7,607 nt of DNA from an uncultured Clostridium sp. (GCA_947057875.1 CAMSEX010000058.1:1-7607), one strand, 5' to 3'. Counted from the first letter of the stretch, positions 1-5,620 are shown. The notes: generated by a model from the letters alone, not told the origin. A program made the numbers and translations.

Positions 1-15
1 TATGCAATATTTTTA

Positions 16-44
16 TTGCATTATCCAATATTTTCTGATACAAT
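16..44 (+). promoter_or_regulatory. Sigma-70-type promoter for the kinase-dxs operon
   Basis: The -35 box TTGCAT (16-21) is separated by exactly 17 bases from the -10 box TACAAT (39-44). A TG at 36-37 makes it an extended -10 promoter. Transcription would start near 51, about 27 bases before the first start codon. A 7-bp inverted repeat (3-9 with 14-20, loop TTTT) overlaps the -35 box and could be a weak operator or chance AT-rich symmetry. Confidence 0.65.
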
Positions 45-77
45 AGCAAAAAAGAATAGAAAGTATAGGGAATAACA

Positions 78-728
78 ATGAGAAATGTGATAGGAATTTT
101 TATATCATTTGCATACATAGCTATCTTGATGGTGGTAGCAAAATATTTTGAAAGGTTTGAGAAAGAAGCAAGTCGTAAATTTATTCATATTTTGCTTGCC
201 AATTGGTGGCTGATTGTGATGGCATTTTTTGATGATATAAAATATGCGATGATTCCACCAATTGCTTTTGTCTTGATTAATTTTATTTCCTATAAATCGA
301 ATTTAATTAAAGTAATGGAACGTGAAGCAACAGAGCAAGAAGGCTTGGGGACAGTGTATTTTGCTATTTCATTGATTCCGCTGGTAATGTTATCATTTGG
401 TATGACTCAAAATCCGCTAATTGGTTTAACAGGTTTTTTTGTAATGACATATGGAGATGGTTTTGCGGCATTAGTAGGGCAGACCATTCCGAGCAAAGAA
501 TATCGAATTTTTGGTACTACTAAAACAGTAGCAGGTTCACTGACGATGTTTTTGGTAGCTTGTATCATTATGATTACAGTATTTGTTTTTACTAATACAG
601 CTATGTGGTTTGTGAAGGCAATTGAAATTTCGGCGGTAGCAACACTTCTAGAAGCAATATCTGTCAAAGGGACAGACAATTTAACAGTGCCAATTGTGAC
701 TTCGCTATTGACTTATTTTATGATTTAA
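78..728 (+). CDS. Dgk1/VTE5/Sec59-family CTP-dependent lipid or polyprenol kinase
   Basis: This 216-residue integral membrane protein resembles the superfamily of dolichol kinase (Sec59), phytol/farnesol kinases (VTE5 type) and yeast diacylglycerol kinase Dgk1. In that family CTP is generally used to phosphorylate a lipid alcohol at the membrane. Visible family motifs are RKFIHIL (33-39), EGLGTVYFA (88-96), YGDGFAALVG (125-134), GTTKTVAGSLTMF (146-158) and a C-terminal segment around EAISVKGTDNLTVP (192-205). Between them lie about six hydrophobic segments. The start is ATG 78 with AGGG at 67-70. It is the first gene of the operon and ends 12 bases before dxs. That neighbour suggests a prenol substrate such as a salvaged polyprenol, but the sequence cannot separate this from diacylglycerol. 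Family assignment is fairly sure; substrate is inference. Confidence 0.85.
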   Translation: MRNVIGIFISFAYIAILMVVAKYFERFEKEASRKFIHILLANWWLIVMAFFDDIKYAMIPPIAFVLINFISYKSNLIKVMEREATEQEGLGTVYFAISLIPLVMLSFGMTQNPLIGLTGFFVMTYGDGFAALVGQTIPSKEYRIFGTTKTVAGSLTMFLVACIIMITVFVFTNTAMWFVKAIEISAVATLLEAISVKGTDNLTVPIVTSLLTYFMI

Positions 729-740
729 AAGGAGAAATGC

Positions 741-2675
741 ATGTTAGAAAAAGTAAATTATCCAGAAGATTTACGAAAGCTAAATTTAGAAGAAAAGAAG
801 CAATTAGCCAAAGATTTGCGAGAAAAGATTATTGAAACTGTTTCTAATACAGGTGGACATTTGGCATCTAATTTAGGTGTTGTAGAGCTAACAATAGCAC
901 TTCATTCCGTGTTTAATACACCAATGGATAAAATTGTTTGGGATGTAGGACATCAAACCTACGTTCACAAAATGTTGACTGGTAGAAAAGGAAAGTTAGA
1001 GACTTTGCGTCAAATGGATGGTTTGGCAGGTTTTCCAAAGGTTTCAGAAAGCATTTATGATACTTTTAACACAGGGCACAGTAGTACATCTATTTCAATT
1101 GCTTTAGGAATGGCAAGAGCGCAGGAAATCAAAGGCGAGAAAAGCAAGGTAGTGGCTGTCATTGGCGATGGTGCTCTAACTGGTGGAATGGCGCTCGAGG
1201 CTCTCAATGACGTGGGAAGCAGTAATACCAACATGGTGGTAATTTTAAATGATAACGAAATGAGCATTTCTAGAAATGTAGGCGGAATTTCGCTGTTACT
1301 TTCCAAGTTAAGAACAAAAGGACTGTATACGAATTTCAATATCAAAGGAAAGAAAACAATCAACAAAATTCCTTTTGTAGGTAAACGTGTTGTTAAATTA
1401 GTGCAAAAAGCCAAACGAGGAATCAAGCAATTAGTCATTCCTAAAATGTATTTTGAAGATATTGGGTTTCGTTATTTGGGACCAATTAATGGGCATGATT
1501 TGGGCAAATTAGAAGATATTTTTCAAATTGCTAAAGAGCAGGAAGGGCCGATTTTAATTCATGTTTTGACGAAAAAAGGAAAAGGTTATAAGCCAGCAGA
1601 AGATAATCCAGATGTGTTTCACAGCACTTCCAAATTTGATAAATTGACAGGAGAAAAAATAGGGAAGAAGAAATTTGACTATTCTAAAGTGTTTGGCGAA
1701 AAGTTGGTAAATTTAGCTAAAACAAACAAAAACATTGTTGCAATTACGGCAGCTATGACGGATGGAACGGGACTGAGAGAATTTGCAAATCAATTCCCAG
1801 AGAGATTTTTTGATGTGGGGATTGCGGAACAACATGCGGTTGGTTTGGCAGCAGGACTAAGCAAGTCTGGTATGGTTCCAGTTGTGCCAATGTATTCGTC
1901 ATTTATTCAAAGGGCGTTTGACCAACTGGTGCATGATGTGGCGATTTTAAATTTGCCAATTGTGATTTGTTCAGACCGAAGTGGCATTGTTGGAAATGAT
2001 GGGGAAACGCATCAAGGTTTGCTGGATATGGCATTTACGAATATTATTCCCAATTTTACGATTATGGCGCCCAAGGATTTTACAGAGTTGAAAGCGATGC
2101 TAGAGTTTGCAGTTAATCTCAAGAAGCCTGTGCTTTTGCGTTATCCAAGAGGTGGGGAACAAATTGCGTTTGAAAGGCAAGAAGAAATCAAGTTTGGTAA
2201 ATGTGAAGTTTTGCAAAAAGGGAAGGAAGTTTGTTTGGTTGGAATTGGTAAATTTGTGGCAAAAGCATACCAAGTGGCAAAAGGTTTGAAAGAAGAAGGA
2301 ATTGAAGCTACTGTGATAAATGCTAGATTTTTGAAGCCGCTAGATGAATTTGTCTTGCTAGAGTGGATGAAAAAAGCGCGAATTGTGGTAACTTTAGAAG
2401 ATGGAACCACAAAATGTGGGCTTGGGACGGAAATTGAGAGACTTGCTTTTACCCATAAATTAAGCACAGAAGTGGTAAAAATGGGGTATCCAGACGAATT
2501 TGTAAAACAGGGAACTTGTGAAGAAATTGAAGAAAAATATGGATTAACAGAGGAGAAAATGGTAGAGGAAATTTTGAAAATAAAAGAAGAATTAGAAGAA
2601 CATAGAAGAGGAAATGGATGGTTAAAGATTTTAGAGAAGAAGAAACAAAACAAGCCAATGAACGAAAGTTGCTAG
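741..2675 (+). CDS. dxs: 1-deoxy-D-xylulose-5-phosphate synthase
   Basis: Dxs condenses pyruvate and glyceraldehyde 3-phosphate into 1-deoxy-D-xylulose 5-phosphate using thiamine diphosphate; it is the entry step of the MEP isoprenoid pathway and also feeds thiamine and pyridoxal synthesis in the cytoplasm. The 644-residue product shows GGHLASNLGVVEL (38-50), WDVGHQTY (67-74), GHSSTSISIALGMA (112-125), the thiamine diphosphate/Mg site GDGALTGG (142-149) with N170, GFRYLGPINGHD (242-253), the catalytic Glu in GIAEQHAVG (E363) and the FDQLVHDVA block (393-401). ATG 741 is preceded by AAAAGGAG at 728-734. It is slightly long for the family (about 620-640): the last 25 or so residues (from about 620) are a basic tail coded by DNA that also holds the ylmH start. 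The usual LEEG..GGFG segment reads LEDGTTKCGLG (552-562). Identification is secure. Confidence 0.98.
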   Translation: MLEKVNYPEDLRKLNLEEKKQLAKDLREKIIETVSNTGGHLASNLGVVELTIALHSVFNTPMDKIVWDVGHQTYVHKMLTGRKGKLETLRQMDGLAGFPKVSESIYDTFNTGHSSTSISIALGMARAQEIKGEKSKVVAVIGDGALTGGMALEALNDVGSSNTNMVVILNDNEMSISRNVGGISLLLSKLRTKGLYTNFNIKGKKTINKIPFVGKRVVKLVQKAKRGIKQLVIPKMYFEDIGFRYLGPINGHDLGKLEDIFQIAKEQEGPILIHVLTKKGKGYKPAEDNPDVFHSTSKFDKLTGEKIGKKKFDYSKVFGEKLVNLAKTNKNIVAITAAMTDGTGLREFANQFPERFFDVGIAEQHAVGLAAGLSKSGMVPVVPMYSSFIQRAFDQLVHDVAILNLPIVICSDRSGIVGNDGETHQGLLDMAFTNIIPNFTIMAPKDFTELKAMLEFAVNLKKPVLLRYPRGGEQIAFERQEEIKFGKCEVLQKGKEVCLVGIGKFVAKAYQVAKGLKEEGIEATVINARFLKPLDEFVLLEWMKKARIVVTLEDGTTKCGLGTEIERLAFTHKLSTEVVKMGYPDEFVKQGTCEEIEEKYGLTEEKMVEEILKIKEELEEHRRGNGWLKILEKKKQNKPMNESC

Positions 2676-3424
2676 AGGCGAAAATAAGGGATCAATACCA
2701 ATTTGCAGTCACAAAAAATAAGATAACCAATACGGATTTTTTGAACCAAGCAGAAAAGATGGTGGCAGAAAAATTTTTGCGAGAGAATGCGGTTAAAAAT
2801 TATTTGTTTTTTGGAGGAAATGGAGAGAACTCAGAACGCCAAATTTTGTTGTTTTATCCAGAAAAGTTTACAGCAGAAATGGTGGCAAAGAATTACGAAA
2901 AAATTGTGTCTGGCATACAAATTATTTTGCCCAAAGGTATCCATTATGAACATCGAATTTATTTGAGTGGTGTGATGAAATTAGGAATAAAACGTGAAAA
3001 ATTGGGGGATATTGTAGTCAAGGAAAATGGGGCAGAGATAATTGTTTTAAATGAAGTAGCTGATTTTTTGGAAAGTAATTTGCTAGATTTGACACGTTTT
3101 AAGAGTGCTAAAATAGAGAAAATTAGTATTTTTGAAGTAGAGCCCAAAATACAAGAATTTGAAGAAATTTCGATTCTTGTGTCTTCGATGAGGCTAGATA
3201 ATTTTGTTTCAGAATTGGCAAGGACTTCTCGCACCAAAGCGATTGAGTTAATCAATGGGCAACGCGTTTTTGTGAATTATAATATGGAAATGAAGGCATC
3301 AAAAAGAATTAGCCAAGATGATGTGATTACCATACGAGGCAAAGGAAAGTTTGTTGTTTTTGGGCTTCAAAGACAAACGAAAAATGGAAAATTTGTGATT
3401 GAAATTAGAAAATATAAAGGATAG
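2618..3424 (+). CDS. ylmH: YlmH-like S4-domain RNA-binding protein
   Basis: The 268-residue product matches the architecture of YlmH (also called RqcP2), a ribosome-associated S4 protein of Bacillota whose B. subtilis member has been linked to ribosome quality control and to the division gene region. Residues 1-105 form the variable N-terminal domain. The signature middle domain runs HRIYLSGVMKLGIKREKLGD (112-131) followed by a strand-rich part. The C-terminal S4 domain begins at SSMRLDNFVSEL (189-200), contains SRTKAIELINGQRVFVN (204-220) and ends with DVITIRGKGKFVVFG (235-249). ATG 2618 has AGAGG at 2607-2611, spacing six. It overlaps the end of dxs by 58 bases in another frame, so translation may be coupled. 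Clostridial dxs often sits beside tlyA, another S4 protein, but no FtsJ-type methyltransferase domain is present here. Family is confident; role is by analogy. Confidence 0.9.
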   Translation: MVKDFREEETKQANERKLLEAKIRDQYQFAVTKNKITNTDFLNQAEKMVAEKFLRENAVKNYLFFGGNGENSERQILLFYPEKFTAEMVAKNYEKIVSGIQIILPKGIHYEHRIYLSGVMKLGIKREKLGDIVVKENGAEIIVLNEVADFLESNLLDLTRFKSAKIEKISIFEVEPKIQEFEEISILVSSMRLDNFVSELARTSRTKAIELINGQRVFVNYNMEMKASKRISQDDVITIRGKGKFVVFGLQRQTKNGKFVIEIRKYKG

Positions 3425-3428
3425 GGGG
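3423..3428 (+). promoter_or_regulatory. Ribosome binding site fixing the start at 3435
   Basis: AGGGGG lies six bases before ATG 3435. It rules against the in-frame ATG at 3399, which lies inside the ylmH coding end and has no purine-rich site before it. Confidence 0.75.
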
Positions 3429-3434
3429 ATTTTT

Positions 3435-4178
3435 ATGAAAAAGTTAACGCCAGAATTGAAAGAAAAAATAGGAAAAATTTTTAGCACAATTGTTATGATT
3501 AGTTTTGTTGCACCAATTGGATTTTTGATTTTTCAAATTGCGACAACGCCAACCATTGTTGAAAATGTAGATGAGAGAGTCAAAAGTGATTACATATTGA
3601 TGCTTTTGGAGTGTTGTTTAGGAGTTTTTGCAATGCTTCTTCCGGGTATGCTGACAAAAAAGTTTCGTTTAGAAATTTCAGGGAAAATGTATTATTTATA
3701 TGTGTTTTTCTTGTACGCTGCTATTTTTTTGGGCGAAGTAAGAGACTATTATTATAAAATTCCATATTGGGATATTATTTTGCATGCGTTTAGCAGTGTT
3801 ATGGTTGGATTTTTAGGATTTTCGTTGATTGATATTTTGAACCACAATAACAACCGTGTCACTTTATCTCCGTTTTTTGTGGCATATTTTGCATTTTGTT
3901 TTGCGGTTCAAGTTGGGGTGCTTTGGGAGGTTTACGAATTTTCTGCTGATGGTTTGTTTGGGACTGATATGCAAAAATATAAATTGCAGGGAAATATGCT
4001 TTTAACAGGAAGAGAGGCATTGAGAGATACCATGGAAGATTTGATTGTAGATACAATTGGGGCGTTTTTTGCAAGTTCTATTGGTTATATTTCGCTCAAA
4101 TATAAAAAAGGTTGGATTAATGATTTACGCATTAAATTAAAAAGAAATAAGGAGGAAATAATCAAAAATGATGAATAA
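3435..4178 (+). CDS. Multi-pass membrane protein resembling YjdF/DUF2238
   Basis: This 247-residue protein has about six hydrophobic segments (near 15-36, 52-70, 84-100, 113-134, 145-163 and 203-221). A short basic N-terminus and a long lysine-rich C-terminal tail suggest cytoplasmic ends. Conserved-looking polar motifs sit at membrane edges: GEVRDYYYKIPYWDIILH (100-117), VLWEVYEFSADGLFGTDMQ (162-180) and a DTMEDLIVDTIGA stretch (198-210). The WD..LH, WE.yEf..D and D..VDT..G pattern resembles the YjdF/DUF2238 family of uncharacterised membrane proteins, recalled from memory and not searched. The clustered Asp, Glu and His could form a metal or substrate site, but no function is established. 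It starts 10 bases after ylmH and overlaps cdd by 11 bases, so it belongs to the operon. Confidence 0.88.
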   Translation: MKKLTPELKEKIGKIFSTIVMISFVAPIGFLIFQIATTPTIVENVDERVKSDYILMLLECCLGVFAMLLPGMLTKKFRLEISGKMYYLYVFFLYAAIFLGEVRDYYYKIPYWDIILHAFSSVMVGFLGFSLIDILNHNNNRVTLSPFFVAYFAFCFAVQVGVLWEVYEFSADGLFGTDMQKYKLQGNMLLTGREALRDTMEDLIVDTIGAFFASSIGYISLKYKKGWINDLRIKLKRNKEEIIKNDE

Positions 4179-4572
4179 TATCAAAGAGGATTTAGAATTA
4201 GCGACGAAAATGCAAACCAATAGCAGCGAGCCATATAATCATTTTTATGTGGGAGCAGTACTAACTGCGAAGTCTGGAAAAAAATATACAGGTTGTAATA
4301 TTGCAAATCATGGAATACAAGCGATTTGTGCGGAAAGAGTAGCTTTTGTAAAGGCAATTTCGGAAGGCGAAAAGGAATTTGAGAGCATTGCAGTGGTAGG
4401 ATCAGACGATAGAAATAAAGCAGATCCATGCTTGCCATGTGGTTATTGTAGACAGTTTATGAGTGAATTTGTGGATGCAAATTTTAAGGTTTTCACAGTA
4501 AATACTGAAACAGAGGAAGGCTATCAACAGTACACAATGCAAGAACTTTTGCCATTTGGATTTGAATTGTAA
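4168..4572 (+). CDS. cdd: Cytidine deaminase with altered ribose-binding motif
   Basis: Cdd hydrolyses cytidine and deoxycytidine to uridine and deoxyuridine in pyrimidine salvage. The 134 residues match the short tetrameric zinc form. PYNHFYVGAVL (22-32) is the N-terminal signature. CAER (54-57) supplies one zinc-ligand Cys and catalytic E56. PCGYCRQ (90-96) supplies zinc ligands C91 and C94, and C88 is an additional cysteine just upstream. The usual NxEN motif, whose Asn and Glu contact the ribose 3'-OH in B. subtilis Cdd, reads NIAN (44-47), so the Glu is Ala (codon GCA). The enzyme may have a shifted substrate, as in blasticidin-type deaminases, or reduced activity. AAGGAGG at 4149-4155 lies 12 bases before ATG 4168, which is long; the next ATG (4171) is farther still. 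It is the last gene of the operon, and no clear terminator follows. Confidence 0.93.
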   Translation: MMNNIKEDLELATKMQTNSSEPYNHFYVGAVLTAKSGKKYTGCNIANHGIQAICAERVAFVKAISEGEKEFESIAVVGSDDRNKADPCLPCGYCRQFMSEFVDANFKVFTVNTETEEGYQQYTMQELLPFGFEL

Positions 4573-4593
4573 AATAGCACAAAACGAAAACAC

Positions 4594-4622
4594 TTGACAT
4601 ATTATATAAGTGTTGATATAAT
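4594..4622 (+). promoter_or_regulatory. Perfect-consensus promoter with overlapping inverted repeats
   Basis: TTGACA (4594-4599), a 17-base spacer and TATAAT (4617-4622) match the sigma-70/SigA consensus at all twelve positions, and TG at 4614-4615 adds an extended -10. ATATTATAT (4599-4607) and ATATAATAT (4616-4624) form a perfect 9-bp inverted repeat around an 8-base centre. A second pair, CACTT (4591-4595) and AAGTG (4608-4612), flanks the -35. Transcription would start near 4629. A repressor site is possible but not shown. Confidence 0.85.
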
Positions 4623-4655
4623 ATAAAAGTTATGTAGTAGGAATTTTCAAAGAAT

Positions 4656-4660
4656 GGAGG
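4656..4660 (+). promoter_or_regulatory. Ribosome binding site fixing the start at 4666
   Basis: GGAGG is five bases before ATG 4666. The alternative in-frame ATG at 4654 overlaps this site, so the later start is preferred. Confidence 0.75.
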
Positions 4661-4665
4661 AAAAG

Positions 4666-4941
4666 ATGCGCATTGATGAAAAAACAAGGGAAAAATTCCG
4701 TAAATGGCAGCAGTCGGCTCAATTATTAACAGGGATTCGGCATTGTTTGCTCCAGATGGAGATGCAAAATGTTGTCAAAATGGAAGCAGTTGGCAAGAAT
4801 GTAGTAGTGTGTCAAACCAATATAGATACTGAAAGATATGTCTTAAGATTTGTTGATTGCAGTACTGTAGTTGTGGATGACCAAACAGGAAAGAGAAAAG
4901 TTTTCCAAGTGCAAAATGGTACTATTCAAAAATGTAGTTAA
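4666..4941 (+). CDS. Orphan 91-residue soluble protein
   Basis: I do not recognise this protein. Residues 1-33 look helical and basic to amphipathic (MRIDEKTREKFRKWQQ at the start). Residues 38-90 alternate short hydrophobic strands (NVVVCQ, ERYVLRF, STVVVD, RKVFQV) with turns, suggesting a small beta-rich domain. It has four cysteines (27, 49, 65, 90) but no CxxC pair. No signal peptide or membrane segment is visible. It is a monocistronic unit: its own perfect-consensus promoter lies upstream and a hairpin terminator follows at 4981-5035. The strong promoter implies high expression or tight repression through the overlapping inverted repeat. Coding status rests on the good ribosome binding site, the promoter and the terminator. 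Confidence 0.75.
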   Translation: MRIDEKTREKFRKWQQSAQLLTGIRHCLLQMEMQNVVKMEAVGKNVVVCQTNIDTERYVLRFVDCSTVVVDDQTGKRKVFQVQNGTIQKCS

Positions 4942-4980
4942 AGATCGGTGTGGAGAAAAATACTTATTTTTCGTAAAGGG

Positions 4981-5035
4981 AGAGAGTTTTGTGAACAGTC
5001 CAATTTTAGAGGAACTGTTTATAGACTCTCTTTTT
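4981..5035 (+). terminator. Rho-independent terminator after the 91-residue gene
   Basis: AGAGAGT (4981-4987) pairs with ACTCTCT (5025-5031), and AACAGT plus CC (4994-5001) pairs with GG plus ACTGTT (5011-5019) with one bulged A. T5031-5035 gives a short U-run. A weaker AT-only hairpin at 4955-4972 lies just upstream. Confidence 0.65.
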
Positions 5036-5097
5036 GTAATACAAAAGAATAGAATTCCAATTTTTTGAAACTTACTATTTTTCTTGTTCCTCAAACT

Positions 5098-5142
5098 AAA
5101 AAAAGCAAGTAAATTATGCTGCTGCAAAATTTACTCGCTTTT
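5098..5142 (-). terminator. Terminator of the tRNA-His/tRNA-Gln unit
   Basis: Positions 5103-5115 and 5128-5140 form a 13-bp stem. Read on the minus strand the only non-Watson-Crick pair is a G-U, whereas on the plus strand it is an A-C mismatch, so the minus direction is favoured. The A-run at 5098-5104 gives seven U residues at the 3' end of the minus-strand transcript. It begins immediately after the CCA end of tRNA-Gln. Confidence 0.8.
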
Positions 5143-5217
5143 TGGCTGGGCTGGTGGGATTCGAACACACGCATGCCAGAGTCAAAGTCTGGTGCCTTAC
5201 CGCTTGGCTACAGCCCA
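5143..5217 (-). tRNA. tRNA-Gln (anticodon UUG)
   Basis: The minus strand folds into a complete 75-base cloverleaf. The acceptor stem pairs 5211-5217 with 5147-5153 (seven pairs). The D arm is 5194-5208. The anticodon stem CCAGA/TCTGG encloses loop CTTTGAC with anticodon UUG at 5185-5183, reading CAA and CAG. The T loop is TTCGAAT. Discriminator G and an encoded CCA follow (5146-5143). The T stem GTGTG/CCCAC has a U-C mismatch at pair 52-62 (positions 5167 and 5157). It is transcribed after tRNA-His, with 23 bases between the two genes. Confidence 0.95.
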
Positions 5218-5240
5218 ATATAAATTAGTTTTTAAATTTA

Positions 5241-5318
5241 TGGGGTGGAAGATGGGACTCGAACCCACGGTCTCCAGTGCCACAAACTGGCGCGTTAACC
5301 AACTACGCCACATCCACC
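5241..5318 (-). tRNA. tRNA-His (anticodon GUG)
   Basis: A 78-base cloverleaf on the minus strand carries the tRNA-His hallmark: an extra 5' G(-1) at 5318 opposite discriminator C73 at 5244. The anticodon stem CCAGT/ACTGG encloses loop TTGTGGC with anticodon GUG, reading CAC and CAU. The D arm is GCG..CGC, the T stem GTGGG/CCCAT is intact with one G-U pair, and CCA is encoded at 5243-5241. The acceptor stem GTGGATG/CTTCCAC has a U-U mismatch at pair 6-67 (positions 5312 and 5250). Confidence 0.95.
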
Positions 5319-5351
5319 ATTTATTTTGTACTTTTTTCATAATGCTATTCC

Positions 5352-5380
5352 ATTGTAAACTATTATTTAAATTTTGTCAA
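5352..5380 (-). promoter_or_regulatory. Promoter of the tRNA unit
   Basis: On the minus strand TTGACA (5380-5375), a 17-base spacer and TACAAT (5357-5352) form a near-perfect sigma-70-type promoter. The predicted start near 5345 is about 27 bases before the 5' end of tRNA-His. Confidence 0.85.
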
Positions 5381-5488
5381 GAGTTTTAAAAATTTTTTTC
5401 AAAATTGTAACCAATTTTTAGAAATCGAATATGATATAACATACAAATGATTTTTAAGAGAGACCAAGAGGAAAGGGGGGAAATTAAT

Positions 5489-5620
5489 ATGCCAGAGAAC
5501 AGAGGATGTGGATGTGGATGCGGATTCGGTTTTGACAGTGATTGTATTTGGATCATACTTCTTATCTTAATTATATGCTGTTGTTGTGGAAACAATGGTA
5601 ATAGAGGAGGATGTTGCTAA
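5489..5620 (+). CDS. Cys/Gly-rich single-pass membrane micropeptide, 43 residues
   Basis: This short frame has ATG 5489 eight bases after a very strong purine site (GGGGGG at 5475-5480) and ends with TAA at 5618-5620. The product has three parts: a Gly/Cys N-terminus RGCGCGCGFGF (5-15), a hydrophobic helix CIWIILLILII (19-29), and a CCCC cluster (30-33) with a Gly/Asn/Cys tail ending in CC. Ten of 43 residues are Cys. The Cys/Gly block is coded by a GGATGT-type hexamer repeated three times (5504-5521). Similar tiny Gly/Cys membrane peptides, some tied to sporulation (YjcZ-like), are known in Bacillota; any link is from composition only. Possible roles are metal binding or spore/envelope structure. 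A clean -35/-10 is not obvious; CATACAAAT at 5440-5448 partly resembles a sporulation-sigma -10. A strong terminator follows 9 bases after the stop. Confidence 0.8.
   Translation: MPENRGCGCGCGFGFDSDCIWIILLILIICCCCGNNGNRGGCC

Noticed and set aside
3..20. Inverted repeat TGCAATA/TATTGCA as a terminator of an upstream gene
   Set aside because: It is AT-rich and has no T-run after it; it mainly overlaps the promoter -35 and may be chance.
2618..3424. Identification as TlyA (rRNA methyltransferase/hemolysin)
   Set aside because: The S4 domain is at the C-terminus rather than the N-terminus, and there is no methyltransferase domain.
3399..3434. Upstream in-frame ATG at 3399 for the YjdF-like gene
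   Set aside because: It lies within the end of ylmH and has no ribosome binding site, while ATG 3435 has AGGGGG six bases before it.
4654..4665. ATG at 4654 as start of the 91-residue protein
   Set aside because: The GGAGG ribosome binding site overlaps this codon and is correctly spaced for ATG 4666.
4942..4948. AGATCGG resembling the start of an Illumina adapter
   Set aside because: Only seven bases match; the following TGTGGAG diverges from every standard adapter, so it is chance, unlike the 23-base match at 7585.
4955..4972. GAAAAAT/ATTTTTC hairpin as a separate terminator
   Set aside because: It has one G-C pair and no following T-run; the hairpin at 4981-5035 is the better candidate.
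5084..5389. Plus-strand 101-codon frame
   Set aside because: It runs through the tRNA terminator and antisense to both tRNAs, a well-known false-ORF source (AGGIRTHA-like and GLEPTV-like peptides).
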